Positions 17,103-25,799 of a stretch of 64,000 nt of DNA are shown piece after piece. Below the pieces are notes generated by a model. That model was not told where the DNA came from. It did no database searches and saw nothing but the letters and a program-made list of their open reading frames with translations. A program made the position numbers and the translations under genes. Location of the stretch: contig NZ_CYTO01000009.1 in the NCBI RefSeq assembly GCF_001458335.1, forward strand, positions 506,385 through 570,384, written 5' to 3'. Positions within the stretch are counted from its first letter, which is position 1, and each line of letters begins with the position of its first letter. The DNA comes from Cognatishimia activa (GTDB lineage Bacteria; Pseudomonadota; Alphaproteobacteria; Rhodobacterales; Rhodobacteraceae).

Positions 17103-17759
17103 ATGGATCTCACTCAAACCCTTGATGGCTATTGCGAACGCCTCGACCCAAGCTTTTGGGCGGAACCGATCAACGCGATCACCAATGTCGCCTTTCTGAT
17201 CTCAGCCATCATCATGTGGCCGCGCAGCAGGGAACTCGCGATGGCGCGCCTTCTTTGCGTGATCCTATTTGTGATCGGCATCGGCAGTTTCCTGTTCCAC
17301 ACCTACGCCCAAACCTGGGCGGCCATCGCCGATGTGCTTCCCATCATTGCCTATGTGCTAGCTTATATCTTCGCGGCGACCCGAGATTTCTATGGACAAA
17401 AGACATGGGTTGCAGCGCTCGCAGTTGCGCTCTTCTTCCCATACGCCGCAGCGCTGGTGCCGCTCTTCGCTCAAATCCCGGGCTTTGAAAGCTCATCCGC
17501 CTATGGTCCGGTGCCGCTATTGATTGTGATTTACGCCGTCGGCCTCAGAAACAAAGCGCCTCAAACCGCGAGAAACCTCGCGATTGGGGCCGGACTAATC
17601 TGTCTCTCACTCTTCCTGCGCTCCATTGATATTCCACTTTGCCATGCGTTGCCTTACGGCACCCATTTCCTTTGGCATGTGCTCAATGCGGTGGCTCTAG
17701 GCTGGATGATTGAAACCTACCGCCGACACATGCTTGCACCGCCCAAAAACCTTGGCTAA
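17103..17759 (+). CDS. Ceramidase-like (CREST-superfamily) membrane protein
   Basis: This 218-residue protein has about seven membrane helices and histidine/aspartate motifs of the alkaline ceramidase family. These are GSFLFHTYAQTWAAIADVLP in the early helices and GTHFLWHVLNA in the last. The starting segment ERLDPSFWAEPINAITNVAF is also typical. Family members are zinc-dependent amide hydrolases in the membrane; the bacterial substrate is unknown. I chose the ATG at 17103 (MDLTQTLDGY) because an upstream in-frame start runs through the intergenic repeat. Confidence 0.8.
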   Translation: MDLTQTLDGYCERLDPSFWAEPINAITNVAFLISAIIMWPRSRELAMARLLCVILFVIGIGSFLFHTYAQTWAAIADVLPIIAYVLAYIFAATRDFYGQKTWVAALAVALFFPYAAALVPLFAQIPGFESSSAYGPVPLLIVIYAVGLRNKAPQTARNLAIGAGLICLSLFLRSIDIPLCHALPYGTHFLWHVLNAVALGWMIETYRRHMLAPPKNLG

Positions 17760-17792
17760 ACGCTACACCCAAGTTTCATTTGGAGTTTGCCA

Positions 17793-18080
17793 ATGTCGAT
17801 AGACAAGGACACCGCGGCGCGCGTTGCAAAACTGGCGCGTATCAAGGTCGAAGAAGACGCGCTTCCGGCGCTGGCCGAAGAATTCAACACGATCCTTGGC
17901 TTTATTGAGCAACTCAATGAGGTCGATGTGGACGGTGTTGAACCGATGACCTCTGTGACCCCGCAAAAACTCAAACGCCGCGTCGATGAAGTGACCGATG
18001 GCGATCAACAAGACAAAGCGCTGTCAAATGCGCCAGATGCACGCGAAGGGTTCTTCGCAGTTCCAAAGGTGGTCGAGTAA
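17793..18080 (+). CDS. gatC: Aspartyl/glutamyl-tRNA(Asn/Gln) amidotransferase subunit C
   Basis: GatC is the small stabilising subunit of the GatCAB complex, which amidates Glu-tRNA-Gln and Asp-tRNA-Asn. The 95-residue protein has the family pattern [15 protein letters not shown] near the start, [22 protein letters not shown] and a short C-terminal tail. The ATG at 17793 has a GGAG site 7 nt upstream; a TTG two codons earlier is less likely. The stop overlaps the gatA start (TAATG), so the two are translationally coupled. gatB is not beside them. Confidence 0.95.
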   Translation: MSIDKDTAARVAKLARIKVEEDALPALAEEFNTILGFIEQLNEVDVDGVEPMTSVTPQKLKRRVDEVTDGDQQDKALSNAPDAREGFFAVPKVVE

Positions 18081-19567
18081 TGTCTGATCTGAACAAACTC
18101 ACACTGGCCGAAGCACGCGACAAACTGCGCGCCAAAGACGTAACTTCTGTTGAACTGACAGAAGCCTGCCTGAAAGAAATCGAAGGCGCTGGCGCGCTCA
18201 ACGCATTTGTGCACAACACACCGGAGCTGGCGCTTGAACAGGCGAAAGCGGCAGATGCGCGTTTGGCTGAAGGCGATGCACCGGCAATGTGTGGTCTGCC
18301 GATCGGCATCAAAGACCTCTTCTGCACAAAAGGTGTGCCATCCCAAGCGGCAAGCCGCATCTTGGAAGGCTTTGTGCCGGAATATGAATCCACGGTCTCG
18401 CAGAACCTGCTGGATGCAGGTTCCGTGATGCTGGGCAAGCTGAACATGGATGAATTCGCCATGGGCAGCTCCAATGAAACATCTGTCTATGGCAACGCCG
18501 TGAACCCATGGCGTCGCGAAGGCGACACTGCAGAGCTCACTCCGGGTGGCTCTTCCGGCGGTTCTGCCTCTGCTGTTGCGGCCGACCTTTGCCTTGCGGC
18601 GACCGGCACTGACACAGGCGGTTCCATCCGCCAGCCCGCTGCCTTCACAGGCATCACCGGCATCAAGCCGACTTATGGTCGTTGCTCCCGTTGGGGCGTT
18701 GTGGCCTTTGCCAGCTCGCTGGATCAAGCGGGTCCCATGACCAAATCCGTGCGCGATGCGGCGATCATGCTAGAAGCCATGTGTGGTCACGACCCAAAAG
18801 ACAGCACTTCCATGGACCTGGCCGTGCCAAATTTTGAGGCCATGCTGACCGGCGATATCAAAGGCAAAAAGATCGGTATTCCAAAAGAATACCGCATGGA
18901 CGGCATGCCGGCAGAGATCGAAAAACTGTGGGAAGACGGCACAGCGATGCTGAAAGCCGCTGGTGCCGAGATCGTTGATATCTCTCTTCCACACACCAAA
19001 TACGCGCTGCCAGGTTATTACGTGATTGCGCCAGCAGAAGCGTCTTCAAACCTTGCGCGCTATGATGGCGTCCGCTACGGCCACCGCGCGACTTTGGATG
19101 CGGGTGACGGCATCACGGAAATGTACGAAAAGACCCGTGCCGAAGGCTTTGGCTCAGAGGTCCAGCGTCGTGTCATGGTTGGCACTTACGTGCTGTCTGC
19201 TGGTTTCTATGACGCCTATTACAACCGTGCCCGCCGGGTCCGTGCCCTGATCAAGAAAGACTTCGATGATGTCTACGCCACCGGCGTTGATGCGATCTTG
19301 ACCCCGGCCACCCCATCTGCGGCCTTTGGTTTGGGTGAGATGAACGATGCCGATCCGGTGAAAATGTATCTCAACGATGTCTTCACCGTGACCGTAAACC
19401 TCGCAGGCCTGCCCGGTATCACCGTCCCAACCGGCACCGATAGCCAGGGTCTGCCGCTGGGTCTGCAGCTGATCGGCCGTCCTTGGGAAGAGGGCGATCT
19501 GCTGAATACTGCCTATGCGCTTGAGTCTGCGGCTGGTTTCGTAGCCAAGCCGGGCAAATGGTGGTAA
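18080..19567 (+). CDS. gatA: Aspartyl/glutamyl-tRNA(Asn/Gln) amidotransferase subunit A
   Basis: GatA is the amidase subunit that frees ammonia from glutamine for tRNA-dependent amidation. The 495-residue length is normal. The amidase-signature Ser-cisSer-Lys triad is visible: the lysine in [10 protein letters not shown], then [13 protein letters not shown] with the serines, and [16 protein letters not shown] containing the nucleophile. The ATG overlaps the gatC stop by one base. No alternative start is needed. Confidence 0.97.
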   Translation: MSDLNKLTLAEARDKLRAKDVTSVELTEACLKEIEGAGALNAFVHNTPELALEQAKAADARLAEGDAPAMCGLPIGIKDLFCTKGVPSQAASRILEGFVPEYESTVSQNLLDAGSVMLGKLNMDEFAMGSSNETSVYGNAVNPWRREGDTAELTPGGSSGGSASAVAADLCLAATGTDTGGSIRQPAAFTGITGIKPTYGRCSRWGVVAFASSLDQAGPMTKSVRDAAIMLEAMCGHDPKDSTSMDLAVPNFEAMLTGDIKGKKIGIPKEYRMDGMPAEIEKLWEDGTAMLKAAGAEIVDISLPHTKYALPGYYVIAPAEASSNLARYDGVRYGHRATLDAGDGITEMYEKTRAEGFGSEVQRRVMVGTYVLSAGFYDAYYNRARRVRALIKKDFDDVYATGVDAILTPATPSAAFGLGEMNDADPVKMYLNDVFTVTVNLAGLPGITVPTGTDSQGLPLGLQLIGRPWEEGDLLNTAYALESAAGFVAKPGKWW

Positions 19568-19616
19568 GACGCTCCTCAAAGCAAAAAGGCAAAGTAAAAA
19601 GCTGAGAGGCGAAGTG

Positions 19617-20288
19617 ATGCGGTGGATTTTCTCAGGATGCGCAATTCTGGCTCTGGCGGCATGTGACCCGCCGGTGCCTGACAGCGCGGCTGGTGTTGGC
19701 TTTGACAACAGCAATTTCAACCGTTCCGCGCCGCGGGGCTTTGAGCCATCTGTGCCGCCTGCACAGGCGGTGTCCTCGGAAACTCTGGACGTACTGGAGG
19801 CGACCGGGCCGGTGACACCACAGACAGGGCAGTCAACGGATGGCCGTCAGGTCGTTGAGGCAAGCCCATCTAACCCAGCGCCTGTTCAACTTGAAAATGC
19901 TGGTATCTCGGATGAAAACGACTTTGACGCCGTTGGCTCTCGTCGCAGCATCGAAGACGACGCGCGTCGGCGGGAACAGATCGCAGGGCAGTATCAAGTG
20001 GTTGAAGCCACCAAACTGCCCACCCGCACCGCATCGGCTGGCCCGAACATTGTTGAGTTTGCCCTGCAGCATACCAACCCACTGGGCAATCCAATCTATC
20101 AACGTTTTGGCCTGAACGCGGTGGCACGCTTTGACAAAAACTGCCGCAAATACCCAAGTGCGGACCAAGCCCAGATTGATTTTCTAAGCCGTGGTGGCCC
20201 GCAAAAAGACCGTCTTGGGATTGACCCGGATGGCGACGGCTATGCGTGCAGCTGGAACCCAACGCCGTTCCGCAGCCTAAGCAACTGA
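19617..20288 (+). CDS. Lipoprotein with Excalibur-like calcium motif
   Basis: This is an exported lipoprotein of about 223 residues. The signal peptide ends in lipobox LAAC. A long low-complexity, Pro/Thr/Gln-rich region follows, then a compact C-terminal domain with two cysteines (NCRKYPSA and DGYACSW). The segment GIDPDGDGYACSWNPTPFR resembles the Excalibur DxDxDGxxC calcium-binding motif. The ATG at 19617 follows GAGAGGCGAAG; a GTG one codon earlier is possible. It overlaps the amidase gene downstream, which suggests a joint role in the cell envelope. The function is otherwise unknown. Confidence 0.75.
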   Translation: MRWIFSGCAILALAACDPPVPDSAAGVGFDNSNFNRSAPRGFEPSVPPAQAVSSETLDVLEATGPVTPQTGQSTDGRQVVEASPSNPAPVQLENAGISDENDFDAVGSRRSIEDDARRREQIAGQYQVVEATKLPTRTASAGPNIVEFALQHTNPLGNPIYQRFGLNAVARFDKNCRKYPSADQAQIDFLSRGGPQKDRLGIDPDGDGYACSWNPTPFRSLSN

Positions 20289-20989
20289 TCGCGCCGCGCG
20301 CCTTGGATATCATCCAAACGCCATCCCCAAACTTTGGCCCGCGCCGCGATGGCGCGCGCCCCTCGTTGATTGTGCTGCACTATACGGCAATGAAAAGCGC
20401 CGAGGCGGCGTGCAAAACGCTCTGTAATCCTGACACGGAAGTTTCGGCGCATTACCTGATTTCCTCTAAAGGCGTGATCCAGCAACTGGTGGCGGAAGAG
20501 ATGCGCGCCTGGCATGCCGGGGTAGGGCAATGGGGAGAGATCACGGATGTGAACTCCCACTCCATTGGGATTGAATTGGATAACCTTGGCACTCACGGGT
20601 TTGCGGAGCCACAAATGGCCGCACTGGAACTGCTATTGCCGCAAATCATGCAACGCTGGTCGATCCCTGCGCAAAACGTCATCGGCCATTCCGATCTTGC
20701 TCCGCACCGCAAGATCGATCCGGGCCCGCGTTTTGATTGGAAGCGGCTTGCGCTTCAAGGGCTCGCGGTCTGGCCCGACAATGTTGCTGCACCTGTAGAC
20801 ATGTGGTGGTGGAAGGACTTAGCAGATAGCTTCGGCTATCCCATTTTCGGCGATTTTGGGGAGGATGTAGATGCAGAGGCTGCCTGCTTCCAAGCCTTCC
20901 GCAGCCGCTTCCGTCCTTGGGCCAAAGGCCCACAAGACCAAGAAGATGCCCGCATCATGGCGCGGCTTGCGGCGCAATCCACCCAATAG
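20246..20989 (+). CDS. N-acetylmuramoyl-L-alanine amidase, AmpD-like
   Basis: This amidase_2-family zinc enzyme cleaves the bond between N-acetylmuramic acid and the stem peptide during cell-wall recycling or turnover. Zinc ligands are visible in LIVLHYTAM and in IGHSDLAPHRKIDPGPRFDW. The widest frame (GTG at 20246, 247 residues) overlaps the upstream gene by 43 bp. The family usually begins near SPNFGPRRDGARP, so a TTG at 20303 (228 residues) is a credible start. No signal peptide is seen, which fits a cytosolic AmpD role. Confidence 0.88.
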   Translation: MQLEPNAVPQPKQLIAPRALDIIQTPSPNFGPRRDGARPSLIVLHYTAMKSAEAACKTLCNPDTEVSAHYLISSKGVIQQLVAEEMRAWHAGVGQWGEITDVNSHSIGIELDNLGTHGFAEPQMAALELLLPQIMQRWSIPAQNVIGHSDLAPHRKIDPGPRFDWKRLALQGLAVWPDNVAAPVDMWWWKDLADSFGYPIFGDFGEDVDAEAACFQAFRSRFRPWAKGPQDQEDARIMARLAAQSTQ

Positions 20990-20990
20990 C

Positions 20991-21013
20991 CTTCTTCTTT
21001 GCAAAAATACTCA
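20991..21013. repeat. Dispersed intergenic repeat (copy C)
   Basis: This 23-bp sequence is identical to 16995-17017 and begins directly after the amidase stop codon. No GC hairpin accompanies this copy; rnpB starts about 65 bp later. Confidence 0.65.
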
Positions 21014-21078
21014 AAACGCGTGGCCAGCCAAAACCACCCCGTTGACGGCTCTTGTCCCACCCCCTATCACTCCCTCTC

Positions 21079-21446
21079 GCACAGGGGGCTGGATGGCCGC
21101 GGGGGCAACCTCGAGGAAAGTCCGGACTCCACAAGGCAATGGTGCCGGGTAACGCCCGGCTGGGGAAACCCAAGGGATAGCGCCACAGAGAAGAGACTGC
21201 CCTGCTTGTCAGGGTGATGGTGAAACGGTGGGGTAAGAGCCCACCGCGGGACTGGCAACAGAACCGGCGCGGCAAGCCCCACCAGGAGCAATGCCAAATA
21301 GGGACCGCGTGCCGCATGGCAGGGGTGTCTTGCCCCGAGCAGGTCCGGGTTGGCAGCTAGAGGGCGCTTGGCAACAGGCGCTTTAGATGAATGGTCATCC
21401 AAGGGTTTCGACCCTGGACAGAATCCGGCTTATAGGCCCCCTGTGC
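21079..21446 (+). ncRNA. rnpB: RNase P RNA, bacterial type A
   Basis: RNase P RNA is the catalytic part of the ribozyme that trims the 5' leader of tRNA precursors. The 5' end GCACAGGGGGC (21079-21089) pairs with GCCCCCTGTGC (21436-21446) to close helix P1. The conserved core GAGGAAAGTCCGGACTCCAC begins at about 21112, and the 3' core GACAGAATCCGGCTTATA lies at about 21418. The length of roughly 370 nt is normal for alphaproteobacteria. The ends are set by P1 pairing and could differ by a few bases. Confidence 0.95.
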
Positions 21447-21549
21447 TGATACACTGCGTATATTTTCATCTTCTTAAGCATATCTGAGGCAGTTTTTTCT
21501 TGCTCAAACGGTCAAGTTTTGAACGAATGAGAAAATATTTGCTGAATTT

Positions 21550-21566
21550 CCGAGCAATCTGCTCGG
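21550..21566. promoter_or_regulatory. Inverted repeat upstream of ABC importer operon
   Basis: CCGAGCA (21550-21556) and TGCTCGG (21560-21566) form a perfect 7-bp palindrome with a 3-bp spacer, 82 bp before the binding-protein start. It could be an operator or a short RNA hairpin. No TPP riboswitch consensus is visible in the 200-bp leader. Confidence 0.4.
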
Positions 21567-21647
21567 TGCGGTAGAACCGGGGCATGCTGAATATCGCTCA
21601 TCAAATGGCTGCCGAAATAGCATCTTTTGGTACAACGGAGAGGCTTA

Positions 21648-22658
21648 ATGAATAAACTTACGACACTCACAGCGGCGATGACCCTCGCCGCGACATCCGC
21701 CATTGCCGGGGGCCATGGCACTGATGTGCCATTCGCGCTTGATTGGAAATTCGAAGGCCCATCAGCGCCTTACTTTGCAGCGATCGACAATGGTCACTTC
21801 AAAGAAGCGGGGCTGAACGTAGAAATCACCGCGGGCAAAGGCTCCCTTGATGCGATCCCAAAAGTCGCCACAGGCGCTTTCCCAATTGGATTTGCGGATA
21901 TCAACTCGCTGATCAAATTCTTGGACCAAAACCCGGGTGCACCGGTGATTGCCGCGATGATGGTTTACGACAAACCACCATTTGCTGTGATTGGCCGCAA
22001 ATCCCTGGGCGTTTCAGGGCCTGCTGATCTACCGGGCAAAGTGCTCGGTGCTCCACCGCCAGATGGCGCATGGGCGCAGTTCCCGATCTTTGCCAAGGAA
22101 AACGGCATCGATATGGACTCAATCACCGTGGAACCCGTCGGCTTCCCAACACGTGAGCCGATGCTGGCCGAAGGAAATGTGGCATCCATCACTGGGTTCT
22201 CTTTCAGCTCTTACCTGAACCTCGTGCGCCTTGGGGTGCCAGAAGATGATATCGCCACCATCCTGATGGCGGATTACGGTCTGGATCTTTATGGCAACGC
22301 GATCATCGTGAATACCGAGTTTGCCGAAGCAAACCCAGAGATCGTCAAGGGCTTCTTGGGCGCGGTCGCTAAAGGCTGGAAAGACGCCATTGCTGACCCA
22401 GCGGCGGCTATCCCATCTTTGATCGAACGCAACCCAGCAGCGGATGCGGCACTGGAAGAACGTCGTCTGAAGCTTGCCATCGATGCCAACGTGGTCACCG
22501 ACTATACCATGGCCAACGGCATGGGCGCGATTGATGCGGCGCGTCTGGACAGCGCGATTGAGCAGATCGGCTTGGTCTACGAGTTCACAAACGCACCAGA
22601 CGCGAGCCTCTATTTCACCGATGCATACCTGCCTGAAGGCGGCTTTGCTCTGAAATAA
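21648..22658 (+). CDS. ABC transporter substrate-binding protein, NMT1/THI5 family
   Basis: This 336-residue periplasmic binding protein has a cleavable signal peptide ending TSAIAGG. The domain begins VPFALDWKFEGPSAPYFAAI and includes GKGSLDAIPKVATGAFPIGF, typical of NMT1/THI5 proteins that bind pyrimidine, nitrate/sulfonate or amine ligands. The ATG at 21648 follows ACGGAGAGG. It heads an importer operon with an ATPase and a permease. A strong terminator after this gene should make it more abundant than the other two. The substrate is not known; no thiamine or sulfonate genes lie nearby to help. Confidence 0.88.
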   Translation: MNKLTTLTAAMTLAATSAIAGGHGTDVPFALDWKFEGPSAPYFAAIDNGHFKEAGLNVEITAGKGSLDAIPKVATGAFPIGFADINSLIKFLDQNPGAPVIAAMMVYDKPPFAVIGRKSLGVSGPADLPGKVLGAPPPDGAWAQFPIFAKENGIDMDSITVEPVGFPTREPMLAEGNVASITGFSFSSYLNLVRLGVPEDDIATILMADYGLDLYGNAIIVNTEFAEANPEIVKGFLGAVAKGWKDAIADPAAAIPSLIERNPAADAALEERRLKLAIDANVVTDYTMANGMGAIDAARLDSAIEQIGLVYEFTNAPDASLYFTDAYLPEGGFALK

Positions 22659-22667
22659 GTCAAATAC

Positions 22668-22700
22668 GGAGCGCGCTTATCTCGCGCGCTCCGCTTTTTT
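22668..22700 (+). terminator. Rho-independent terminator/attenuator inside the ABC operon
   Basis: GGAGCGCGC (22668-22676) pairs with GCGCGCTCC (22684-22692), followed within two bases by six Ts (22695-22700). It lies between the binding-protein gene and the ATPase gene, so it likely lowers expression of the downstream subunits. Confidence 0.88.
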
Positions 22701-22714
22701 GCAAAAGAACGATT

Positions 22715-23509
22715 ATGACCTCACTCATCGATATCAAAGGCGTGCGCCACGCCTATAAAACGGCCAATGGCCCGTTGCCTGTGCTGGATGGATTGAACCT
22801 GTCTGTGCCCGAAGGCGGTTTTTGCGCTGTTGTTGGCCCATCAGGGTGCGGCAAGTCCACGCTGACCCGTTTGGTTGCCGGGCTGATGAAGCCCGATGAG
22901 GGGGAGGTCACGCTACATGGTGAACCGGTCCGTGGTCCGCGCTCGACAGTAGGAATGGCGTTTCAAAACCCAGTTCTGCTGGAATGGCGGTCGATCCTCA
23001 AAAACGTCATGCTGCCGCTCGAAATCGTGCCCGGCGGCCTTAAAGGCAAAGCCGCAGAAGACCGTGCGCGTTATTTACTGTCTTTGGTGGGGCTTGAAGG
23101 GTTTGAAGACAAACGCCCGTCCGAGTTGTCGGGTGGCATGCGTCAGCGAGCATCGCTCTGCCGCGCACTTGTGCATCAACCCGAGGTGTTGATCCTAGAT
23201 GAACCGTTCGGCGCATTGGATGCGTTCACGCGTGAAGACCTTTGGCAGACCATGCATGAGGTAAAGGCCAAAGAACCTTTCACCGGTGTCTTGATCACCC
23301 ATGACTTGCGCGAGTCAATTTTCCTCGGCGACCAAGTGGTCGTGCTCTCAGGTCGCCCCGCGCGCACGCAATACGTCATGGAGATCAGCCGGGACAAGGC
23401 TCCAAGCCTTGATGATCTTTACACCCCAATTGCGGCAGAACGCCTGAACACCCTGCGCCATCAGATCGAAATCGCCCAAGGGCGCGTGACCGAGGAGGCC
23501 TCCGCATGA
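22715..23509 (+). CDS. ABC transporter ATP-binding protein (SsuB/TauB-like)
   Basis: This 264-residue ATPase has Walker A GPSGCGKST, Q-loop context AFQNPVLLEW, signature LSGGMRQRASL and Walker B VLILDEPFGALD, followed by the switch histidine in LITHDLRES. It powers import with the permease encoded by the next gene, which starts inside its stop (ATGA overlap). The family is that of the nitrate/sulfonate/taurine importers, matching the NMT1/THI5 binding protein upstream. Translation begins 56 bp after that gene, beyond the terminator hairpin. Confidence 0.92.
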   Translation: MTSLIDIKGVRHAYKTANGPLPVLDGLNLSVPEGGFCAVVGPSGCGKSTLTRLVAGLMKPDEGEVTLHGEPVRGPRSTVGMAFQNPVLLEWRSILKNVMLPLEIVPGGLKGKAAEDRARYLLSLVGLEGFEDKRPSELSGGMRQRASLCRALVHQPEVLILDEPFGALDAFTREDLWQTMHEVKAKEPFTGVLITHDLRESIFLGDQVVVLSGRPARTQYVMEISRDKAPSLDDLYTPIAAERLNTLRHQIEIAQGRVTEEASA

Positions 23510-24273
23510 TCCAGTCTCTGCGCAAAGTCATTGTTCCGCTAATTGCGATGGTGGTCTTCCTGTTGCTGTGGGAAGCACTGGTTTGGGTGAACAACTGGCC
23601 GAATTACAAAATGGCCTCTCCGAGCGATCTGTGGCCTGCCTATACGCGCTATTGGGAGCTTTTCCTCGTAATGGGCTGGCAAACCCTCTGGCGCACCGTA
23701 CTGGGCTTGATCTTGGCCATTATCGTAGGTGTCGCCATCGGTATGGTCATGGGTTTCTCTCGCACCATGCGCGACGCGCTTTATCCTCTTCTTGTGGGCT
23801 TTAACGCCATTCCAAAGGCAACCATCGTGCCGATCGTCGCACTACTGTTTGTGGGTGCTCATGATTTCAACACGGTGCTGATTGCCTTCATGATCTCATT
23901 CTTCCCAATCGCGGTGTCTGTCTCAATCGGCCTGTCCACACTGGAACCTGAATACCGTGACATCCTGCGCGCGCTCGGTGCTTCTCAGGCAACGATTTTC
24001 TGGAAGATTGCCCTGCCAAAGACCCTGCCGGAATTCTTTGGCGCGCTCAAAGTGGCGGTGACCTTGGCGTTTATCGGGACCAACTTGATGGAAATTGTTA
24101 GCCCCCATGGGCGTGGGCTTGGGGCCCTGTTTGACAGCGGCAAAACAAACTCGGATTACCCGCTCATGTTTGCGGTCCTCATCGCCTTGGCGGTGCTGGG
24201 GATTGTGCTTTACTACATCGTTGTGGCCTTAGAACGTATCTTTGCGGGCTGGGCAGAACGACCGGCGGGATAG
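23506..24273 (+). CDS. ABC transporter permease (SsuC/TauC-like)
   Basis: This 255-residue inner-membrane permease has about six helices. Its coupling-helix motif of the binding-protein-dependent transporter family reads EYRDILRALGASQATIFWKIALPKTLPEF. It forms the channel of the NMT1/THI5-type importer. The start overlaps the ATPase gene by four bases (ATGA), showing translational coupling. The operon ends here; the convergent ion-channel gene starts 3 bp away on the other strand. Confidence 0.92.
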   Translation: MIQSLRKVIVPLIAMVVFLLLWEALVWVNNWPNYKMASPSDLWPAYTRYWELFLVMGWQTLWRTVLGLILAIIVGVAIGMVMGFSRTMRDALYPLLVGFNAIPKATIVPIVALLFVGAHDFNTVLIAFMISFFPIAVSVSIGLSTLEPEYRDILRALGASQATIFWKIALPKTLPEFFGALKVAVTLAFIGTNLMEIVSPHGRGLGALFDSGKTNSDYPLMFAVLIALAVLGIVLYYIVVALERIFAGWAERPAG

Positions 24274-24276
24274 GCA

Positions 24277-24732
24277 TTACGTGATTTGATCGTCGCTCAT
24301 GCGGTTTGAGGTGCGTTGCATACGCCCGATCTGGCGCAGGGAATCCGTCAGCATCGCTGTGACCAGACCAAACATGAGAAATCCGTTCGCACCAGTCATA
24401 CCCCCAAGCAGCCTTTGGTCTTGGGGGAGCGTGACATCCCCAAGGCCCAGCGTGCTGTAGGCGACAAGCGAATAGTAGACGGCCTCTTCCCAGCTGGCAA
24501 AGACCGACATTTGGGCAAATACGACGGCCCAAAGGGACACACCAAATCCCATGATAACCATGGCCGAAACAACGGCGAGGAAAAACACCAAAGCCGATTT
24601 GTGACGCCCATATGGTGCCCGCAGTGCGGGTTCCAACATGAACAAGATTTCATTCATCCACCACCAAACGACGCTTGCCCCGAGAAGGGACACAAAGGTG
24701 ATGATCGATCCGATCAGAAGTTGGCTAAACAT
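24277..24732 (-). CDS. Two-helix potassium/ion channel protein
   Basis: This 151-residue membrane protein has an N-terminal helix (about 4-25), a second helix (about 48-72), a pore loop and a final helix (about 112-132). The pore segment YYSLVAYSTLGLGDVTL matches the ion-channel-2 selectivity filter, with TLGLGD in place of the usual TVGYGD. The changed filter may alter ion selectivity. It is a lone gene, convergent with the ABC permease and divergent from rpmG. Confidence 0.82.
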   Translation of the reverse strand: MFSQLLIGSIITFVSLLGASVVWWWMNEILFMLEPALRAPYGRHKSALVFFLAVVSAMVIMGFGVSLWAVVFAQMSVFASWEEAVYYSLVAYSTLGLGDVTLPQDQRLLGGMTGANGFLMFGLVTAMLTDSLRQIGRMQRTSNRMSDDQIT

Positions 24733-24935
24733 AACAGTCCCTAAATCTCATTTTCCACAGCATGTCGCATCAGTTGCCGGGCGCTAACGCATAGGATCAA
24801 GTTCCTACAAACATGTCCATGGGGCAGGAGGGGCATCGGATCCGCACAATTTTCTCGTAATCCGCGACATTTCCTTGCGACACCCATTGACACGACTGCC
24901 GCTATCATTAAAAGGCGGGCTTCATAGAGATTTCA

Positions 24936-24952
24936 CGGGCATCTGCTGCCCG
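24936..24952 (+). promoter_or_regulatory. Hairpin next to the rpmG ribosome-binding site
   Basis: CGGGCA (24936-24941) pairs with TGCCCG (24947-24952), immediately before the GCAGGAG ribosome-binding site of rpmG. It could modulate translation, as ribosomal-protein leaders often do. The assignment rests on structure and position only. Confidence 0.35.
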
Positions 24953-24967
24953 CGCAGGAGAAGACCA

Positions 24968-25135
24968 ATGGCGAAGCCGACCACAATTAAGATCCGCCTG
25001 AACTCGACCGCGGGTACTGGCCACTTCTACGTGACCAAGAAAAACGCACGCACGATGACCGAAAAGATGGTCGTCAAAAAGTACGACCCGGTGGTGCGCA
25101 AGCATGTCGAGTATAAAGAAGGCAAGATCAAGTAA
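24968..25135 (+). CDS. rpmG: 50S ribosomal protein L33
   Basis: L33 is a small protein of the large ribosomal subunit near the E site. The 55-residue sequence begins [20 protein letters not shown] and contains [15 protein letters not shown] and [19 protein letters not shown], diagnostic of L33. It lacks the CxxC pairs, so it is the zinc-free form. The ATG at 24968 follows GCAGGAG. A clear terminator follows 20 bp after the stop. Confidence 0.97.
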   Translation: MAKPTTIKIRLNSTAGTGHFYVTKKNARTMTEKMVVKKYDPVVRKHVEYKEGKIK

Positions 25136-25155
25136 GATCGCTTTCTAGGACACAT

Positions 25156-25188
25156 GCAAAAGCCGCGCCAACCAGCGCGGCTTTTTGC
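25156..25188 (+). terminator. Rho-independent terminator after rpmG
   Basis: AGCCGCGC (25161-25168) pairs with GCGCGGCT (25175-25182), flanked by an A-run on the left and TTTTT on the right. It closes the rpmG transcript. Confidence 0.9.
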
Positions 25189-25273
25189 TTTTCTGGATTA
25201 GGAAACCTCTCAAAAAGCAAATCCCGCGCTGAAGACGAAATCAAACTTCAGACCATGATATTGGAACAGGGAA

Positions 25274-25783
25274 ATGCCTTTTGAATATGAAATCCGCCCC
25301 GCCATAACTGATGACGCTGACGCGATCTCAGCTATGATCACGCGCAGCTATTCAGAGCTGCTCAAGCCTGACTACAACCCACGCATACTGGCAAAGGCCT
25401 TGCCGCGCATTGGTAAAGCGCGGCCAGAGCTGTTGATCACTGGCACCTATTTCGTTGCCGAGTCAGAAAATGGCGACATCCTTGGCGCAGGGGGGTGGAC
25501 TGACATTAGCCCAACCCGTGGCCTTGGCATTGCGGGCGAGGGCCATATGCGCCACGTGGCGGTTGATCCAAGTCATTTGCGTAGAGGGATTGCAGGGGCG
25601 CTTGCAGCGGCGGCATTTGCATCCGCAAGAGACAGTGGCGTCACGTGTCTGCGCTGCATGAGCACACTGACTGCAGAACCATTTTATGAACGCATGGGGT
25701 TTGAGACCGTGCAGCCGATTGAACTGACGCTAGAGCCGGGTCTGTTCTTTCCAGCGATTGAAATGCGACGCAGATTGAACTGA
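25274..25783 (+). CDS. GNAT-family N-acetyltransferase
   Basis: This 169-residue protein has the GNAT fold. IRPAITDDADAISAMI opens the domain, and the acetyl-CoA loop is RHVAVDPSHLRRGIAGALAAA, with the R/Q-x-x-G-x-G/A pattern altered to RRGIAG. It would acetylate an amine using acetyl-CoA. The substrate is not recognisable. It is a single gene between rpmG and a convergent exported-protein gene. Confidence 0.85.
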   Translation: MPFEYEIRPAITDDADAISAMITRSYSELLKPDYNPRILAKALPRIGKARPELLITGTYFVAESENGDILGAGGWTDISPTRGLGIAGEGHMRHVAVDPSHLRRGIAGALAAAAFASARDSGVTCLRCMSTLTAEPFYERMGFETVQPIELTLEPGLFFPAIEMRRRLN

Positions 25784-25799
25784 AGGGCGCGGGGGTGCC

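Noticed and set aside
16995-21013. TTTGCAAA in two intergenic repeats as PccR sites
   Set aside because: The octamer is part of the 23-bp dispersed repeat (TTCTTTGCAAAAATACTC) and occurs singly at gene ends, not in promoter regions.
21451-21647. TPP riboswitch before the THI5/NMT1-type operon
   Set aside because: I could not find the CTGAGA and ACCTG-type core elements; only a short palindrome is present.
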